Below, piece by piece: positions 22,369 to 33,428 of a DNA stretch of 64,000 bases. Where the stretch lies: NCBI GenBank assembly GCA_016110215.1, contig JADWQD010000010.1, positions 1 to 64,000 of the forward strand. The letters run 5' to 3'. The DNA comes from Capronia americana. Taxonomy: Eukaryota > Ascomycota > Eurotiomycetes > Chaetothyriales > Herpotrichiellaceae. The notes under the pieces were generated by a model. It was not told where the DNA came from. It made no database searches and saw nothing but the letters and a program-made list of their open reading frames with translations. Numbering within the stretch: the stretch's first letter is position 1; the number at the start of each line of letters is the position of its first letter. The position numbers and the translations under genes are program-made.

Positions 22369-23580
22369 GTGAAGACAACACAGGGCCTTCTCAACACACT
22401 ATTATATCACCAAGGTCAATGGGAGAAATGAGAAGGCAGGTGGAAGGACTTGAGTTGCGCGATTGATACCCAATTTGTTTTGCCGATATGGACTAGAGCA
22501 CCAGCTGTTTGAGTAGTGTGAATGAGATTTTTACACATGCTGAACTTGTGAGTTTTGATTGCTCCGATCGAATCTTGGACCTTATGCCTCTCTTCTTCCA
22601 CATGAACCGCCAGGTCACTAGCCGGAGCCCAGCGGGATTCCTCCCCGCTTTTCAAGGACTAACGCGACGGTAAACGAGGCGGAGGCGGAGTCGGGGTACC
22701 CGACCGTCGTTCAGTCGTCATCTTTTCCGCAGTGCGATGGTACGTCCTCAGTAGGTTGGATGTCTGGTACTCCGTAACTTCTCCGCTAATTATGGATGCT
22801 TGTACGATTACGATTACGAGTACGAGCGGTGGAAAGAACTCCGGAGTGCCTCGTAGTTCCCATCATGGCCCGAATAGAGCGATAGTGCAGATGACGCACA
22901 CCGCAAGAGCAGAAAGGAACAGGACACACAATGGCTGATGTTATCCAAAGAAGCTGATGGAGGAGATGCCTTCTCGCCCGAGACATATCGATCGCTGGTG
23001 ATCGTCAGGCCGGACTCGTTCATTGGCTGCGCTTCCTTCTAGCGGTTGTCGCACTCGACCGAGAGAGCGTCCCGCTCCACTTTCACGTGCCTCTCCAAGG
23101 GCAATGGCCGAAAACGAGAGTCACTAGTGAGGCGGAACGGAGACAAGAGCCAATAGAAAGTGCGCCCTGGAATCGCGTCTTGCAAGCCACGCCAGCGCTC
23201 GATAAATTGCCATTCTTCAATCTTCAACGCAGACAGAAGATTTTGTCAGCCGGTGCGGCAGAAGGCCGAGTTTACCACTGCTGGGAGCTGACTTTGCATG
23301 TATCAGGCCGCCAGGAATAGACGTATATACGGTGGCCTCTCCGCTCCGCAGGCAAATTGTAGATTGTCTTACATCTTTCAGCCCGGGGCCCGTTCGCACC
23401 ACACGGAGACATCGACTCGACAGCCACCACGAGACCCCTGTCTCCACCCAAAATATAATATATTATAATAACATTGTCCGCCTGCGCTCCTCCGTGCACC
23501 GGTCTCACCTCCAGCTATCCTCCTCCTCGACTCCGCAACCTGACTGATCCTTTGTTGGCCGGAAATTCTTGATCGACACC
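22369..23580. other. Intergenic, no gene seen
   Basis: This holds the 3' flank of the 135-residue gene and the promoter of the oxidoreductase gene. A short AT-rich island AATATAATATATTATAATAA at 23452-23471 is the only striking base-composition feature and may be a core promoter element. No domain is seen in the short open frames. Confidence 0.55.
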
Positions 23581-24779
23581 ATGTCTACCCACACCGTTGT
23601 CATCATCGGCGCCTCTTTCGGTGGCCTGGCTGTGGCTCACGGCCTCCTGAAAAATGTCTTCCCCCATCTGCCGAGCGGGAAGCAGTCATACAAAATCGTA
23701 CAGATTGCCCCCAACGACGAGTTCTATTGGAAGATCGGAGCTCCCAGAGTGATTGGAAACGCGCAGTCGCTACCCCTCGAGAAAGCCTTGATCCCAATCG
23801 CACCCGGCTTCAAAGCCTACTCGAAAGACCAGTACCAATTCATCAAGGCGTACGCGACCTCGATCGATCCCTCGACCAAGACCGTCCAGACCAGCACCTC
23901 TGAAGCCGTCCACTACGACTCGCTCGTCATTGCGTCCGGCACTACATTCGCATCTCATCTGTGGACTGTCACAGATGGCTCCGAGCCCCTCAAGGAAGCC
24001 ATCCACGAGATCCACCAGAAACTCCCTGGCGCAGAGACCATTCTGGTTGCCGGCGGTGGCGCGGCAGGTGTCGAGACAGCCGGGGAGCTGGGCGAGGTCT
24101 ATGGAAAAACTAAGAAGATCACACTGCTGTCGGGCTCTACAGGCCTGCTCACGAGGCTCCACAACAAGAAGATGGGCATTGATGCCCAGTCTAGACTTGA
24201 GAAGATGGGCGTCCAAGTCATCCACGACAACCTGCGCGTCACCGAGCACACCACTGAGAATGGCAAAGAAGTCCTGAAACTGAGCAACGGAGAGACCAAG
24301 ACGGTTGATGTCTACATTGAGGCCACTGGTGACAAGCCCAACTCCAAATTCGTGCCTCAGGAGTGGTTGGACAACAACCAGAGGGTCAAGACGGATCCTC
24401 ACACTCTCCGTCTGGACGTGCCAGGTGTCACCGGCGTCTATGTCATTGGCACCGTGGGGAACTACTCGGACGGGTCTGTCGTCGACGTCAAATTTGCGAC
24501 ACCAGCCATCCTGGAAAGTATCAAGTTGGATCTGCAAGGCAAAGGTATGATGCGCCCAAGCTCACACTGTAAGGCCTGGCTAACACAATCTCAGGCGGTC
24601 CTCGTACCAACAAGATCTACAAGAAAATCCAAAGCGACATGCAGTTCGTTCCCATCGGCTCTCAGGGTGGCGTTGGCATCGCCTTTGGCTGGAAGCTGCC
24701 GAGTTTCCTGGTCAAGATGGCCAAGAGCAAGGACTTCATGATCGGCAATGCCCTCAAGACCGTTGAGGGCACGGCTTAA
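23581..24779 (+). CDS. AIF/AMID-like FAD-dependent NADH oxidoreductase
   Basis: Two exons, 23581-24544 and 24595-24779, joined by a 50-nt intron (GTATGA...CAG), give 382 residues. The N-terminal Rossmann motif VVIIGASFGGLAVAHG (about 6-21) binds FAD. The second dinucleotide motif VAGGGAAGVETAG (about 156-168) binds NAD(P)H. GVYVIGTVGNYSDG (about 285-298) is the conserved C-terminal FAD-contact region. The order and length match AIF-M2/AMID (FSP1-like) pyridine nucleotide-disulfide oxidoreductases, which reduce quinones with NAD(P)H. There is no clear targeting signal. The C-terminal piece IGSQGGVGIAFGWKLPSFLV may associate with membranes, as in the family. Without splicing the frame runs on only into unrelated sequence. 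Confidence 0.9.
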
Positions 24780-25245
24780 CGGCCCATGCCACTGTCGGAG
24801 TTGTGGGAAGATTTTGTTTGGCGCTTCTGTCCTTAGAGATACCCGGTCTTTGTCATCAGCGCCTGCGCGACAGCTGGAGCTGGAGTGGAGTTGCATACAT
24901 AGATCCAGCGAGCCTAGTAATTACATCGATTGAGAGGTCTACCCTCGGGAAAACAAGGAACTTGACGCTGTCGAGGGATAGTTGCGGTCGGAACAGGTCG
25001 GCGCGCTGACGAGCTCGATCCGCCTTTCGGAAGCCACACTTGGTAACCGTCGCCCGCCAATGAAACACGTCGACAACATTTTCCCCGACCAATTGCTTCC
25101 GTTGATGTATTATGCCTCATCCGATCAGATAGACATTTTCAGGAGAGTCGCTCTCTGTCTTTCCTTGACTGAGGAGAGGTGATATAGTCCAGAATCTGTC
25201 GTGCGTCGATTGCGTCTACACTATCCAAGTCGTACAAGCAGCACC
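24780..25245. other. Intergenic between oxidoreductase and fumarase
   Basis: This stretch of 466 bp holds the 3' UTR of the oxidoreductase gene and the fumarase promoter and leader. No gene or clear motif is seen. Confidence 0.6.
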
Positions 25246-26962
25246 ATGCTAGGACGGGCGTCCATCGCTGTGAAGCCCGCAGCGTCTTCAGCGAAGCTCC
25301 TGCCTCGTACAGCAGTGCGGAGTAGTTGCTTGAAAGCGCCTTCCTCACTAACCTTCTCTCTCTGCTTCTCCCAGACCTCACGAAGAACCAGCTCAATATC
25401 ACTCCGAGCTCCCTCAAATTCATATCGAGCGTTCAGCAGCACCGGAATGATGGCCACCTCCACGAGAACGGAGACGGATGCGTTCGGACCTCTCGAGGTG
25501 CCCTCAGACAAGTACTGGGGTGCGCAGACGCAGAGATCGCTAGGGAACTTCAAGATCAATCAGCCTCAAGATCGGATGCCCGAAGGTGTAGTCCGCGCAT
25601 TTGGTATTCTGAAAGGAGCTGCGGCAACGGTGAACATGAGATATGGCCTGGGTATGGTTTCTAGACGTGCCTTTAAACGGTCTGTGGTACTGACTTTGAG
25701 ACGTAGATCCCAAGATCGGAGAGGCTATCCAGAAAGCTGCTGCTGAGGTAGCCGACCTCACCTTGATCGACCACTTCCCTCTTGTCGTTTGGCAAACCGG
25801 CTCCGGCACCCAGTCCAACATGAACGCCAACGAGGTTATTTCGAATCGTGCCATTGAGATCCTCGGCGGGCAAATGGGCAGCAAGAAGCCTGTCCATCCG
25901 AATGACCACGTCAACATGTCTGCTAGTTCCAACGATTCCTTCCCTACCGTTATGCATATCGCGGCTGTTCTCGACTTCGAGCAGAGGCTCATTCCTGCAG
26001 TGACAAACCTGAGGGACGCTCTGCAGAAGAAGGTGGAAGCCTTTGACAAGATTATCAAAATTGGCCGAACACATTTGCAGGACGCTACACCCCTGACGCT
26101 CGGTCAAGAGTTCAGTGGCTACGTTGCTCAGCTTGATCGGAACCTAGAAAGAATACAGTCCACTCTTCCACATCTGCGGCAACTAGCTCAGGGTGGTACC
26201 GCTGTCGGTACTGGCTTGAACACCTTCAAGGGTTTCGCCGAGGGCATCGCCGAAGAGGTAACCAAGTTGACTGGCACCAAGTTCGTCACGGCTCCCAACA
26301 AGTTCGAGGTCCTGGCTGCCCATGACAGCATTGTCGAGGCCTCCGGAACCTTGAATACTCTTGCAGTCAGTCTATTCAAGATTGCCAACGATATCCGGTA
26401 CCTTGGATCTGGTCCTCGTTGCGGTTTGGGAGAATTGATCCTTCCCGAGAACGAGCCGGGCAGCAGTATCATGCCTGGAAAGGTCAATCCAACTCAGTGC
26501 GAGGCTATGACTATGGTCGCTGCTCAAGTCATGGGTAACCACACCGCGGCTACCGTTGGTGGCTTGAGCGGTCAATTCGAGTTGAATGTCTTCAAGCCCC
26601 TCTTGATCAGAAACCTGCTTCACAGCACCAGGATTCTGTCAGACGCAATGAATGGTTTTGTGGAGCACTTAGTCGATGGACTGCAGGCCGATGAGAAGAG
26701 AATCGGCACTCTTCTGCACGAAAGGTAAGCATTCCGCCCTTTGAGTCATCGGTACTGTATTGATTTTTGGTCTAGTCTCATGCTCGTCACCTGCCTGAAC
26801 CCTGTCATCGGCTATGACATGGCATCCAAGGTCGCAAAAAACGCCCACAAGAAGGGATTGACTCTGAAGCAGTCGGCAATGGAGCTGAAGGCACTGTCCG
26901 AGGAGGATTTTGACAAATATGTTCGACCCGAACTCATGCTTGCACCGACAGAGAAGAAGTGA
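25246..26962 (+). CDS. FUM1: Fumarate hydratase class II, mitochondrial
   Basis: This enzyme converts fumarate to L-malate in the TCA cycle. Three exons, 25246-25651, 25707-26724 and 26776-26962, give 536 residues. All junctions are phase-consistent with GTATGG/TAG and GTAAGC/TAG sites. Residues 1-67 are Ser/Arg/Ala-rich and nearly free of acid residues (MLGRASIAVKPAASSAKLL), a mitochondrial presequence. The mature part starts near TETDAFGPLEVP. Family motifs: WQTGSGTQSNMNANEV, MSASSNDSFPTVMHIA (about 205-220), KIGRTHLQDATPL and the signature GSSIMPGKVNPTQCEA (about 387-402, with the mobile loop serine). Adjacent in-frame ATGs at codons 68 and 69 sit just at the presequence end and could start a cytosolic form. 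Confidence 0.97.
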
Positions 26963-27454
26963 TAGACATCCTCATGGACGTCGAGCTGGTAATGTCACTG
27001 ATTCATTGAGAACATCACCTTGGAATAGTCTAGTCTCCATGGCTCATGTTTTGTACAGTTACTTCAGCCGGGGTCATACTCATCGAGGTCCACCTAGATT
27101 GAACGAAATGTACAGTATTCAAATCACTGTCTCGAAATATCGTCACACCCAAGTCGAAATTCACCGAGCCCAGAGTCAGTACGTCTTTGTTGGTCCCTGC
27201 GTGACTCGAGTCATTTTGGGCCTCTCCCTTCTCGCCCGTGGACTATAAGTACACCTTTCCCCATCTTGCTTTCGTGCCAAACATACATCGTCTGTTTCCT
27301 TGTTCAGGGTATTACCTCTCGCCTTTCTCTCCTTGCGCTTTCTACTTTGAGCACGGCTCTACCCATTCCGTCTGCAGACATCACTTATATATATATATAT
27401 ATATATACGAGAGCCGCGGGTTTCAGTGGTGACCACCCATATTTCGATCCTTGA
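26963..27454. other. Intergenic, fumarase 3' flank
   Basis: No gene is seen. This marks the change from the conserved block to the broken coding region. It ends with a pure TA tract. Confidence 0.55.
27386..27407. repeat. (TA)n microsatellite
   Basis: A pure alternating TA tract of 22 bp lies at the left border of the degenerate region. Similar tracts recur at 31745-31755 and 34509-34528. Confidence 0.9.
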
Positions 27455-30400
27455 TTGGCATCACGTCAAGTCCATAGTTCATGGAGCCGGGCGTTCGACC
27501 CTGGCATATCTCGCGCTCACAGTCCCCCTCTGAATACGGGTACAACAACTGGTCCGGGTTCTTTCTCATCCGTCACTTCTAGCCGCCTCGCTCGTGTCAG
27601 GGGCAGTAACGTCTTCGGCACGAAACTACGCAAACAACGCGTTCGTTTTCCGGCTATTCCGAAGCCGACTGGAAGTTGATCACTTCCGGTCTGGGCGAAG
27701 GTCGAATAGAAGGCTATTTTGACTCATGAATCTCCGACATCTTGGATGACGAGGACTCGGCTGTGGACGACGAGGACCCAGCCCAACACCCTGAGATAGG
27801 ATCGGACGCAGAGGACCACTTCTATCCGGTCGACCGAGACACTGAAATCAAACCTTCGGCCAGCGCAACTCGGTATACTCCAGGAACCTCGCTAAACGCC
27901 CCTAGAAGTACACCAAAGAATGCTCAATCGGCGAGCGCACCAGACTGCAAGGCATCCGCAATACGTACAAAACGACAGCACGAGAGCGTGGACACCGGAT
28001 GTGGCCCCAATAACATCACCGAAAAGCTCCTCGTCGAAAAGCAACTCCATGATATTGACGCACTAGTCGACGACGAAGATGTTGATATCGCCCGGCTCGA
28101 GGTGCTTATGACGACGTAAACCAAGGCTAAGGTATGCTTATCCTGATTCGCGTCAGAGCATGAACTTGCAGCTCACGGTGATCGACGAGTTCACAAAACG
28201 AATCCTTTTGGTTCCGGGTCGGGAGGACCTGGACGACGACGCCATGGCATGACCAGTACCGATTGTCTCGCGCCGCCCAGCTCGACGGGGCCAATTACAC
28301 TCCGGCTACCACTACAACATGCATGGAGAAATTCGGATTCTACTCGTCGGTGGTGTGCCGTGAGTTTGAGCTTCAAGCTAGGATATTGTGCTGGTGGGCG
28401 GCTGCATAAGGTTAAGTGTTCCCTACTTCCTTGTCCAATCCAGGGATGCATGCTCGGTGCGGAAATCGATAAAATCCCACGGCCGCGATCCCGAGCGGTA
28501 TAAATCTCGACGAGAGCCCGTACGTTTTCAGCAGAGCGGACGCTATCATCTGTACCCGTTCTGTGGAGAACGCCCAATACCAGATCGCTCGCAAGGAAGC
28601 TCGAGCTCAAATGATGAAGCATTCTCCTCTCGTCATCTCCTCAGCAAGCAGACTGTCTGGCCTTCACCTTCTCCTCTCGTCCCTCTCCGCATCTCCTGGA
28701 TTGTGCGTATGGGTTGGGACCTGATGTAAAAGGAGGCAGAGTGACTGGTCCGTTCTCTCCTGAAATGGATCGCGGAATTCCTTCACAAATTGACGTTCTT
28801 ATCCTCCGTGCGAGCAGGATCAACGATGCACCATGTCTCCTATCTGGGAAACCCGTGCCTCCACATATTCAATCACCCTGTGGAAAGCCCTAACGCCATC
28901 CACGTTCTCCCACTTGCGTATGAAAGCTTCCGGATCGATCAGCCTATGACCGATGGATCACTGTTGAACCAGATGCAGGTCTGTGGCACGGAACAGCTCT
29001 CTCGGAGTCCTGTGCGCGGTATGGCCTCTCGCGCTTGCCAGCGAGTAGTATACTTTCGCTTAAGGTATTTTCGACCCTTGCCTCGAAAAAATCGACTACT
29101 GACTCTTTTTTTTAGGCTGTGCTTACTGAAGGCCCCGACGCAGTCAATGGAACTGAAGCCCTCGAAACTCTGGCCTGCGGTTGCCTTGCCGAAGTAAAAA
29201 TCGAATCTTCCCTCGTTTTTTTCGACTGCTGACTCGTAAAAATAGTTCGCGATCATGGAAGAATGTCTTGTCGTTTTCAATATCTACAGCTACGACAAGG
29301 ACAAACCCAAGGTTAGTTTTTCACGAACGTTTTCAACCGAAAAACTGTCCCGCTGGGCCCCTTATGCGCTACACCAACAGTCTGAAGCACGACTAGGCGC
29401 CACGAACATTGGTGTTGTCGTCTCGCGGTCCCCGATGGAAGGACGCCGGAGATATGCATACCCAAATTAGGAGCCGGTCTTGCTGACCAGTGTTGCCTCC
29501 CAGGGCGGATTGAATTGTGGGAACCCTACCTAGCTTCTTCAGCTTTCGAATCTTGGTGGCATGACAATGGCTTTTCTGTCTCGTCTAACCCTGTAGACCT
29601 CGACGCCCACTATAGGGCATGGGAGGTCCTCAAGGCGACAACCGGCATTCCGCATAACGCGCACCACCTGCTCAACCCAAAAGGTGAGCTTCGAGTGTAT
29701 ACCGATGAGGATGTCGCCCGTGGGTATGGGTTCGGACCAGATCTCGACCCGGCGAAGATGGGCCCGTGAGTTCGCTCATGAGGTGTGGTCGGTATCAACA
29801 CCTTCTTCATCAACCTTCCAACACACGAGAACACCCGCGTATGCCTCAGCAAGTTCGCAGACCACGCCAAACAGAACAAGTCCATGTTCCCCAAGGCCAT
29901 AGGGGTAGCACATTTCCTGCAAGTCAGCAAAGCGTTCGAACTCATTCTGGGCTTTGCTGTCAGCTCCGACGAGTGCTTCAACGCGGATCTCGACGACCAA
30001 CTCCTCCCAGCTACGGAAGAGTACCTAGCCATGCTAGGACTTGATGAATTCTTCATCAAGGATAAGATAGAGTCCGAGAATGATGATAAAGCTGACAGGG
30101 AGCAAGAGAAGAAGGAGAAGAAGAAGAAGGAGCAGCGAATACTGGACATCAATGCTATCGCGGCCAATGTCAGTCAACGTCAACGCGTCTTAGCTAAGAC
30201 ATACAACGACATCATGAGCGAGAAAAGACCCCGAAGGGAGAGTCACTCACTTTGATGAAGTGTTTTTGAAGAGCGCTCGCGGCGTCAACATATAACACGG
30301 CCTTCTTCAGCTGCGCGGAAGGCAAACGCGCTGCACGAGGATCCTGACCCAGGTTACTTCAGCATCTCCATCGAGCCACATCCACCGAACCTTCACCCTC

Positions 30401-31484
30401 TTCATCTCGAACGAGAAGGAGGTGGCCTCTCTTCGCCGCGCGACGACCGAAGAGAAAGTCCTTGGTCCATCCAAAAAGGCCCCGTAAGCTCACCACTAAA
30501 GCGCAACTGTACGCTCAAGGCACCCCGACTCGTCGCCGAAGTGACTCTTGAGGTAGCTATTGCTGCTGTCAACTGGGACGTTCTACCTGAAGTTGAGCGC
30601 TTCTTGAGTAACGTGCAGGAAACGTACCGGATGGACCAACTGCTCATCCCGTACTGCGGAGACCCAGTCGCTCTCTTCGACGAGCTCATGAGACTTCGCC
30701 AGCATCCACTGTGGTACGACAAGTCGCCGCACCGGCAATATGCTCATCAAAACCCTCTCCAAGGGTCGAACCATCGAATGGAAGGTAACTAATGTCGATA
30801 CAATCTGGTTCATCGCATATTCACACGCATCCGTGACGGTTAAGTCATCGACGAGACCTCGACGTGGCTATTCGATACCGAGACCCCGTACCTCGTCGAC
30901 CCGGATGGTGTCGAGTGCTATGATCGCGTTCACAAGCTCTGGTACCTCCGAACCAAGCATGAGCTTGTCGACGCGCTATGCCAGGTGCCTGGGTATGATT
31001 ACCACCGTGGCAAAATTCGAACTTACGGCATCCGCGACGCAGAGCCTATGCCTGACGCGCGTGGAGTCATAGAAATGGCGTGGGCGTACCTCCCCAAACA
31101 CCCACTTCGAGAAGAGATTCGACGATGGCCGGATGGTCATTATGCCAGACCCAACGGACGAGAACGAGTTCATTACCATCGTCCTATGTCAGTCGGCACC
31201 GTACTCTCTCTCTCTCTCTGGCCACTACGGCCTAATGAGTATCTGCACGGCCGAGAACTGGGTTGTTTGTGTTTGTGTTTGTGTTTCGTCGACACCAACT
31301 CCGTGCTGAGGAGGTCACGAAATGGGAGCATACGAGCCTAGGCTTGACAAAAAACGTAGCAGATACGGAGCACTTCGAACCACACGAAATACAAAGTCTC
31401 GGTGTCGTCGACATATACGGGCCACGACATCCCTCAAACCGAGCGTCTAGTCGTTCTGAGCAAGTTTTTTCATCAGGACGATGA
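27455..31484 (+). pseudogene. Degenerate multi-exon gene relic (N-terminal and middle part)
   Basis: Long coding-like pieces follow one another on the plus strand, broken by stops and frame changes that introns cannot all explain. Pieces: an acidic segment ILDDEDSAVDDEDPAQ (27742-28119); TVIDEFTKRILLVPG; DQYRLSRAAQLDGANYTPAT then EKFGFYSSVVCREFELQA (about 28240-28380); AVLTEGPDAVNGTEALETL (about 29116); MEECLVVFNIYSYDKDKPK (29255); WEPYLASSAFESWWHDNGF (29518); INTFFINLPTHENTRVCLS to a Lys/Glu-rich stretch (29790-30240); ISNEKEVASLRRATTEEKVL; WDVLPEVERFLSNVQETYRM (30568); and WLFDTETPYLVDPDG to WAYLPKHPLREEIRRW (30860-31130). Several introns still look functional, for example CTTAAG/GTATTT to TTTTTTTTAG before 29116. 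In-frame stops such as that after IRDG (about 30841) mark decay. No domain can be named in this half. A shared origin with the helicase end at 36168 is inferred from order and strand. Confidence 0.6.
31204..31287. repeat. CT and GTTTGT microsatellites
   Basis: An uninterrupted (CT)n run occupies about 31204-31219. A GTTTGT-type run occupies about 31263-31287. Both lie inside the gene relic and are probably expansions that broke the frame. Confidence 0.75.
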
Positions 31485-33320
31485 TCCTGTTCATCACTAA
31501 CTCGCTCTCGACTTTATCGAGAAGCCATTACCATGGCTTTTGGCTTTCTCGGCACTGGCAATGACTCCGTCGAACAGTTTGCCAAGAAGTCCTCAGTGGC
31601 ACAGGTATAGGTATGCAACTTCAAATCTCTGCGGAGCGCTTGCAATATAATAGAATATATCGACACTCCTGCTCCGCGCCCTTGACCGGAGCTGTTATCC
31701 TCCTGAACGGCATCCCGAACTCTGTGTTCAATCTCCGGAACACGATATATATATACGGCTCGCTCTTCACTTGTCTTTGAGCTGACCGCAGCCGAAGATC
31801 CGGGTATGTTCCGTGATCCTGGTGCCATCAAGCGAAACTTCGAGCATACGGAATGTTTGCCTCTGTGTTGAAATGTCCATCGGTCGATCGATAGCTGCAC
31901 GCCTGGCACGAGGATAGCAACAGGCCCATCAGTCTAATATAGACAGGAACAAAGTTGGCGCTTTGGGTATGGCCGACTCTCGAAAGCTTCGTACGGAAAC
32001 AACTGTACGCTTCGTTATGGGATTGAGATCCCTGCTGCGGTACTGGACTCTACCGAAGTAAGGGGTGGCGAGTTCGCGAGTTTCGACCCGTGCTTCGGCG
32101 TCGAGCGTCCGTCTCCTCTGTGGGCCATGGGGCCATGCCAGGTCTGATCGCAGGATACTTCGAGTTCTCGATCTCTACCGCGTGGGTTGGCTCTTTCGGA
32201 CTCGCCATCTTACTCCTCCCATTCAACCCTTCTCCTTCGAGGAGTGTGCATGAATATCTTTGCGCGCTACATCAGATTTGTCGATTTTCACTTGGGCGGG
32301 CTTGAGCATTCCGATAACCATGCCAGTTAGGAATTCTGGACTGTATTGGTTTTTCACCGTCGATTGAGCCGGATCTGGGACCTGCCGTGGAGACGGCTCC
32401 AGTTTCACGATTCGGCCGAGCACAGTACAGCATTGATCGGCCGTGGCTGTGGGCATACCGTTGAACTGCCGATATTCTGAGCACCCAGATTACGACAAAC
32501 TGGGGACGCGAGCTGTGAAACTGCCAAACATCCCACTGAAGAGAAGACTCTTACCAAGAAGCTTTGGTTAAATCAGCATTGGCAGAGAACGAAGCGTCAC
32601 TATCAGACAAGAACAAAAATGGATCAAACAAGAATTCGACGATAATACTCTATTATATATGCTATGCTGGAGTCCGTTGACGGTCGCGTCGAGGACGCCA
32701 GTCATAGACAATAGTCGATCCAAGTTCCTGAACCCTCGGGTGAGGATCCAAGGCATTCGAAACGGTTGTCGAATCGGTTCCTGGGTACTATCTATATCTG
32801 TCTACGTGGGCGAATAGTACGAGAGCTCATGCCTTTCTACGTGGCCGACTGTTGCCTGTTCATCTCGGACAGGTCTCTCTTCTAGCTCCTCTGCTGCTCT
32901 CGAGCAGCTTTCTTTCTTCTCAGTCCGCGGTTCGAGCGTCTCTCGAGCTGTTCAGTCATGCATCAGAGCATTCAAGTGAGTTGTTGCGAGCCTTCTGATT
33001 GAGTTGACCCTGACTTCCTGTCCAACCTTTGAACAATGGGAATATCAGTAAGAGGGAAAAGCGGGCCAATGACCGAGGACAGAACAGTTACAAATTCGTG
33101 GAACCAGGATCTGGGGATTCAGGACCTCACCTTCAGACCTAACTCGGTTTGTGGCAACTGTCCTCGGCCTTGGCTGCGGCAATTGCTGGAACGCCTAGCC
33201 GGTGTAGCATTCCTATTGCTGTTGCATCGGTCTCGATATCAGCGTCTTACCATGCAGAACACCTGGAACACAGCGACTGCCGTGGGTGTGTAGACCTGCT
33301 GTATCCATCATGTCCATGCG
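31485..33320. other. Accessory DNA without recognisable gene
   Basis: Only short open frames on both strands; one piece (TMAFGFLGTGNDSVEQFAK near 31531) looks coding-like. There is no terminal repeat, no transposase signature and no AT-rich RIP-like composition. It is probably further decayed sequence of the same relic or of its neighbour. Confidence 0.4.
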
Positions 33321-33428
33321 ACCAACCAGACAACCAGACAACCAGATCAACCAGATCAACCAGACGACCCAGACCAGCCAGACGCCGCAGATCAGCCAGA
33401 CGACCCAGATCAGCCAGACGACCCAGAC
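33321..33428 (+). repeat. Minisatellite of 9/15-bp GACGACCCAGATCAGCCA-like units
   Basis: Imperfect tandem units of CCAGATCAA / GACGACCCAGATCAGCCA type cover about 108 bp. In one frame they translate to an Asp-Gln-Pro repeat (DQPDDPDQPDDPD). The frame then runs without stop into LWNSNGHENESDFSSALVF. The repeat therefore probably sat in a coding exon. Confidence 0.75.

Noticed and set aside
23770..24537. Minus-strand frame of 255 codons opposite the oxidoreductase
   Set aside because: Antisense of a high-GC3 exon; the plus strand has two dinucleotide-binding motifs.
33321..33428. CRISPR-like array
   Set aside because: Units are 9/15 bp direct tandem copies with no spacers, in a eukaryotic genome.
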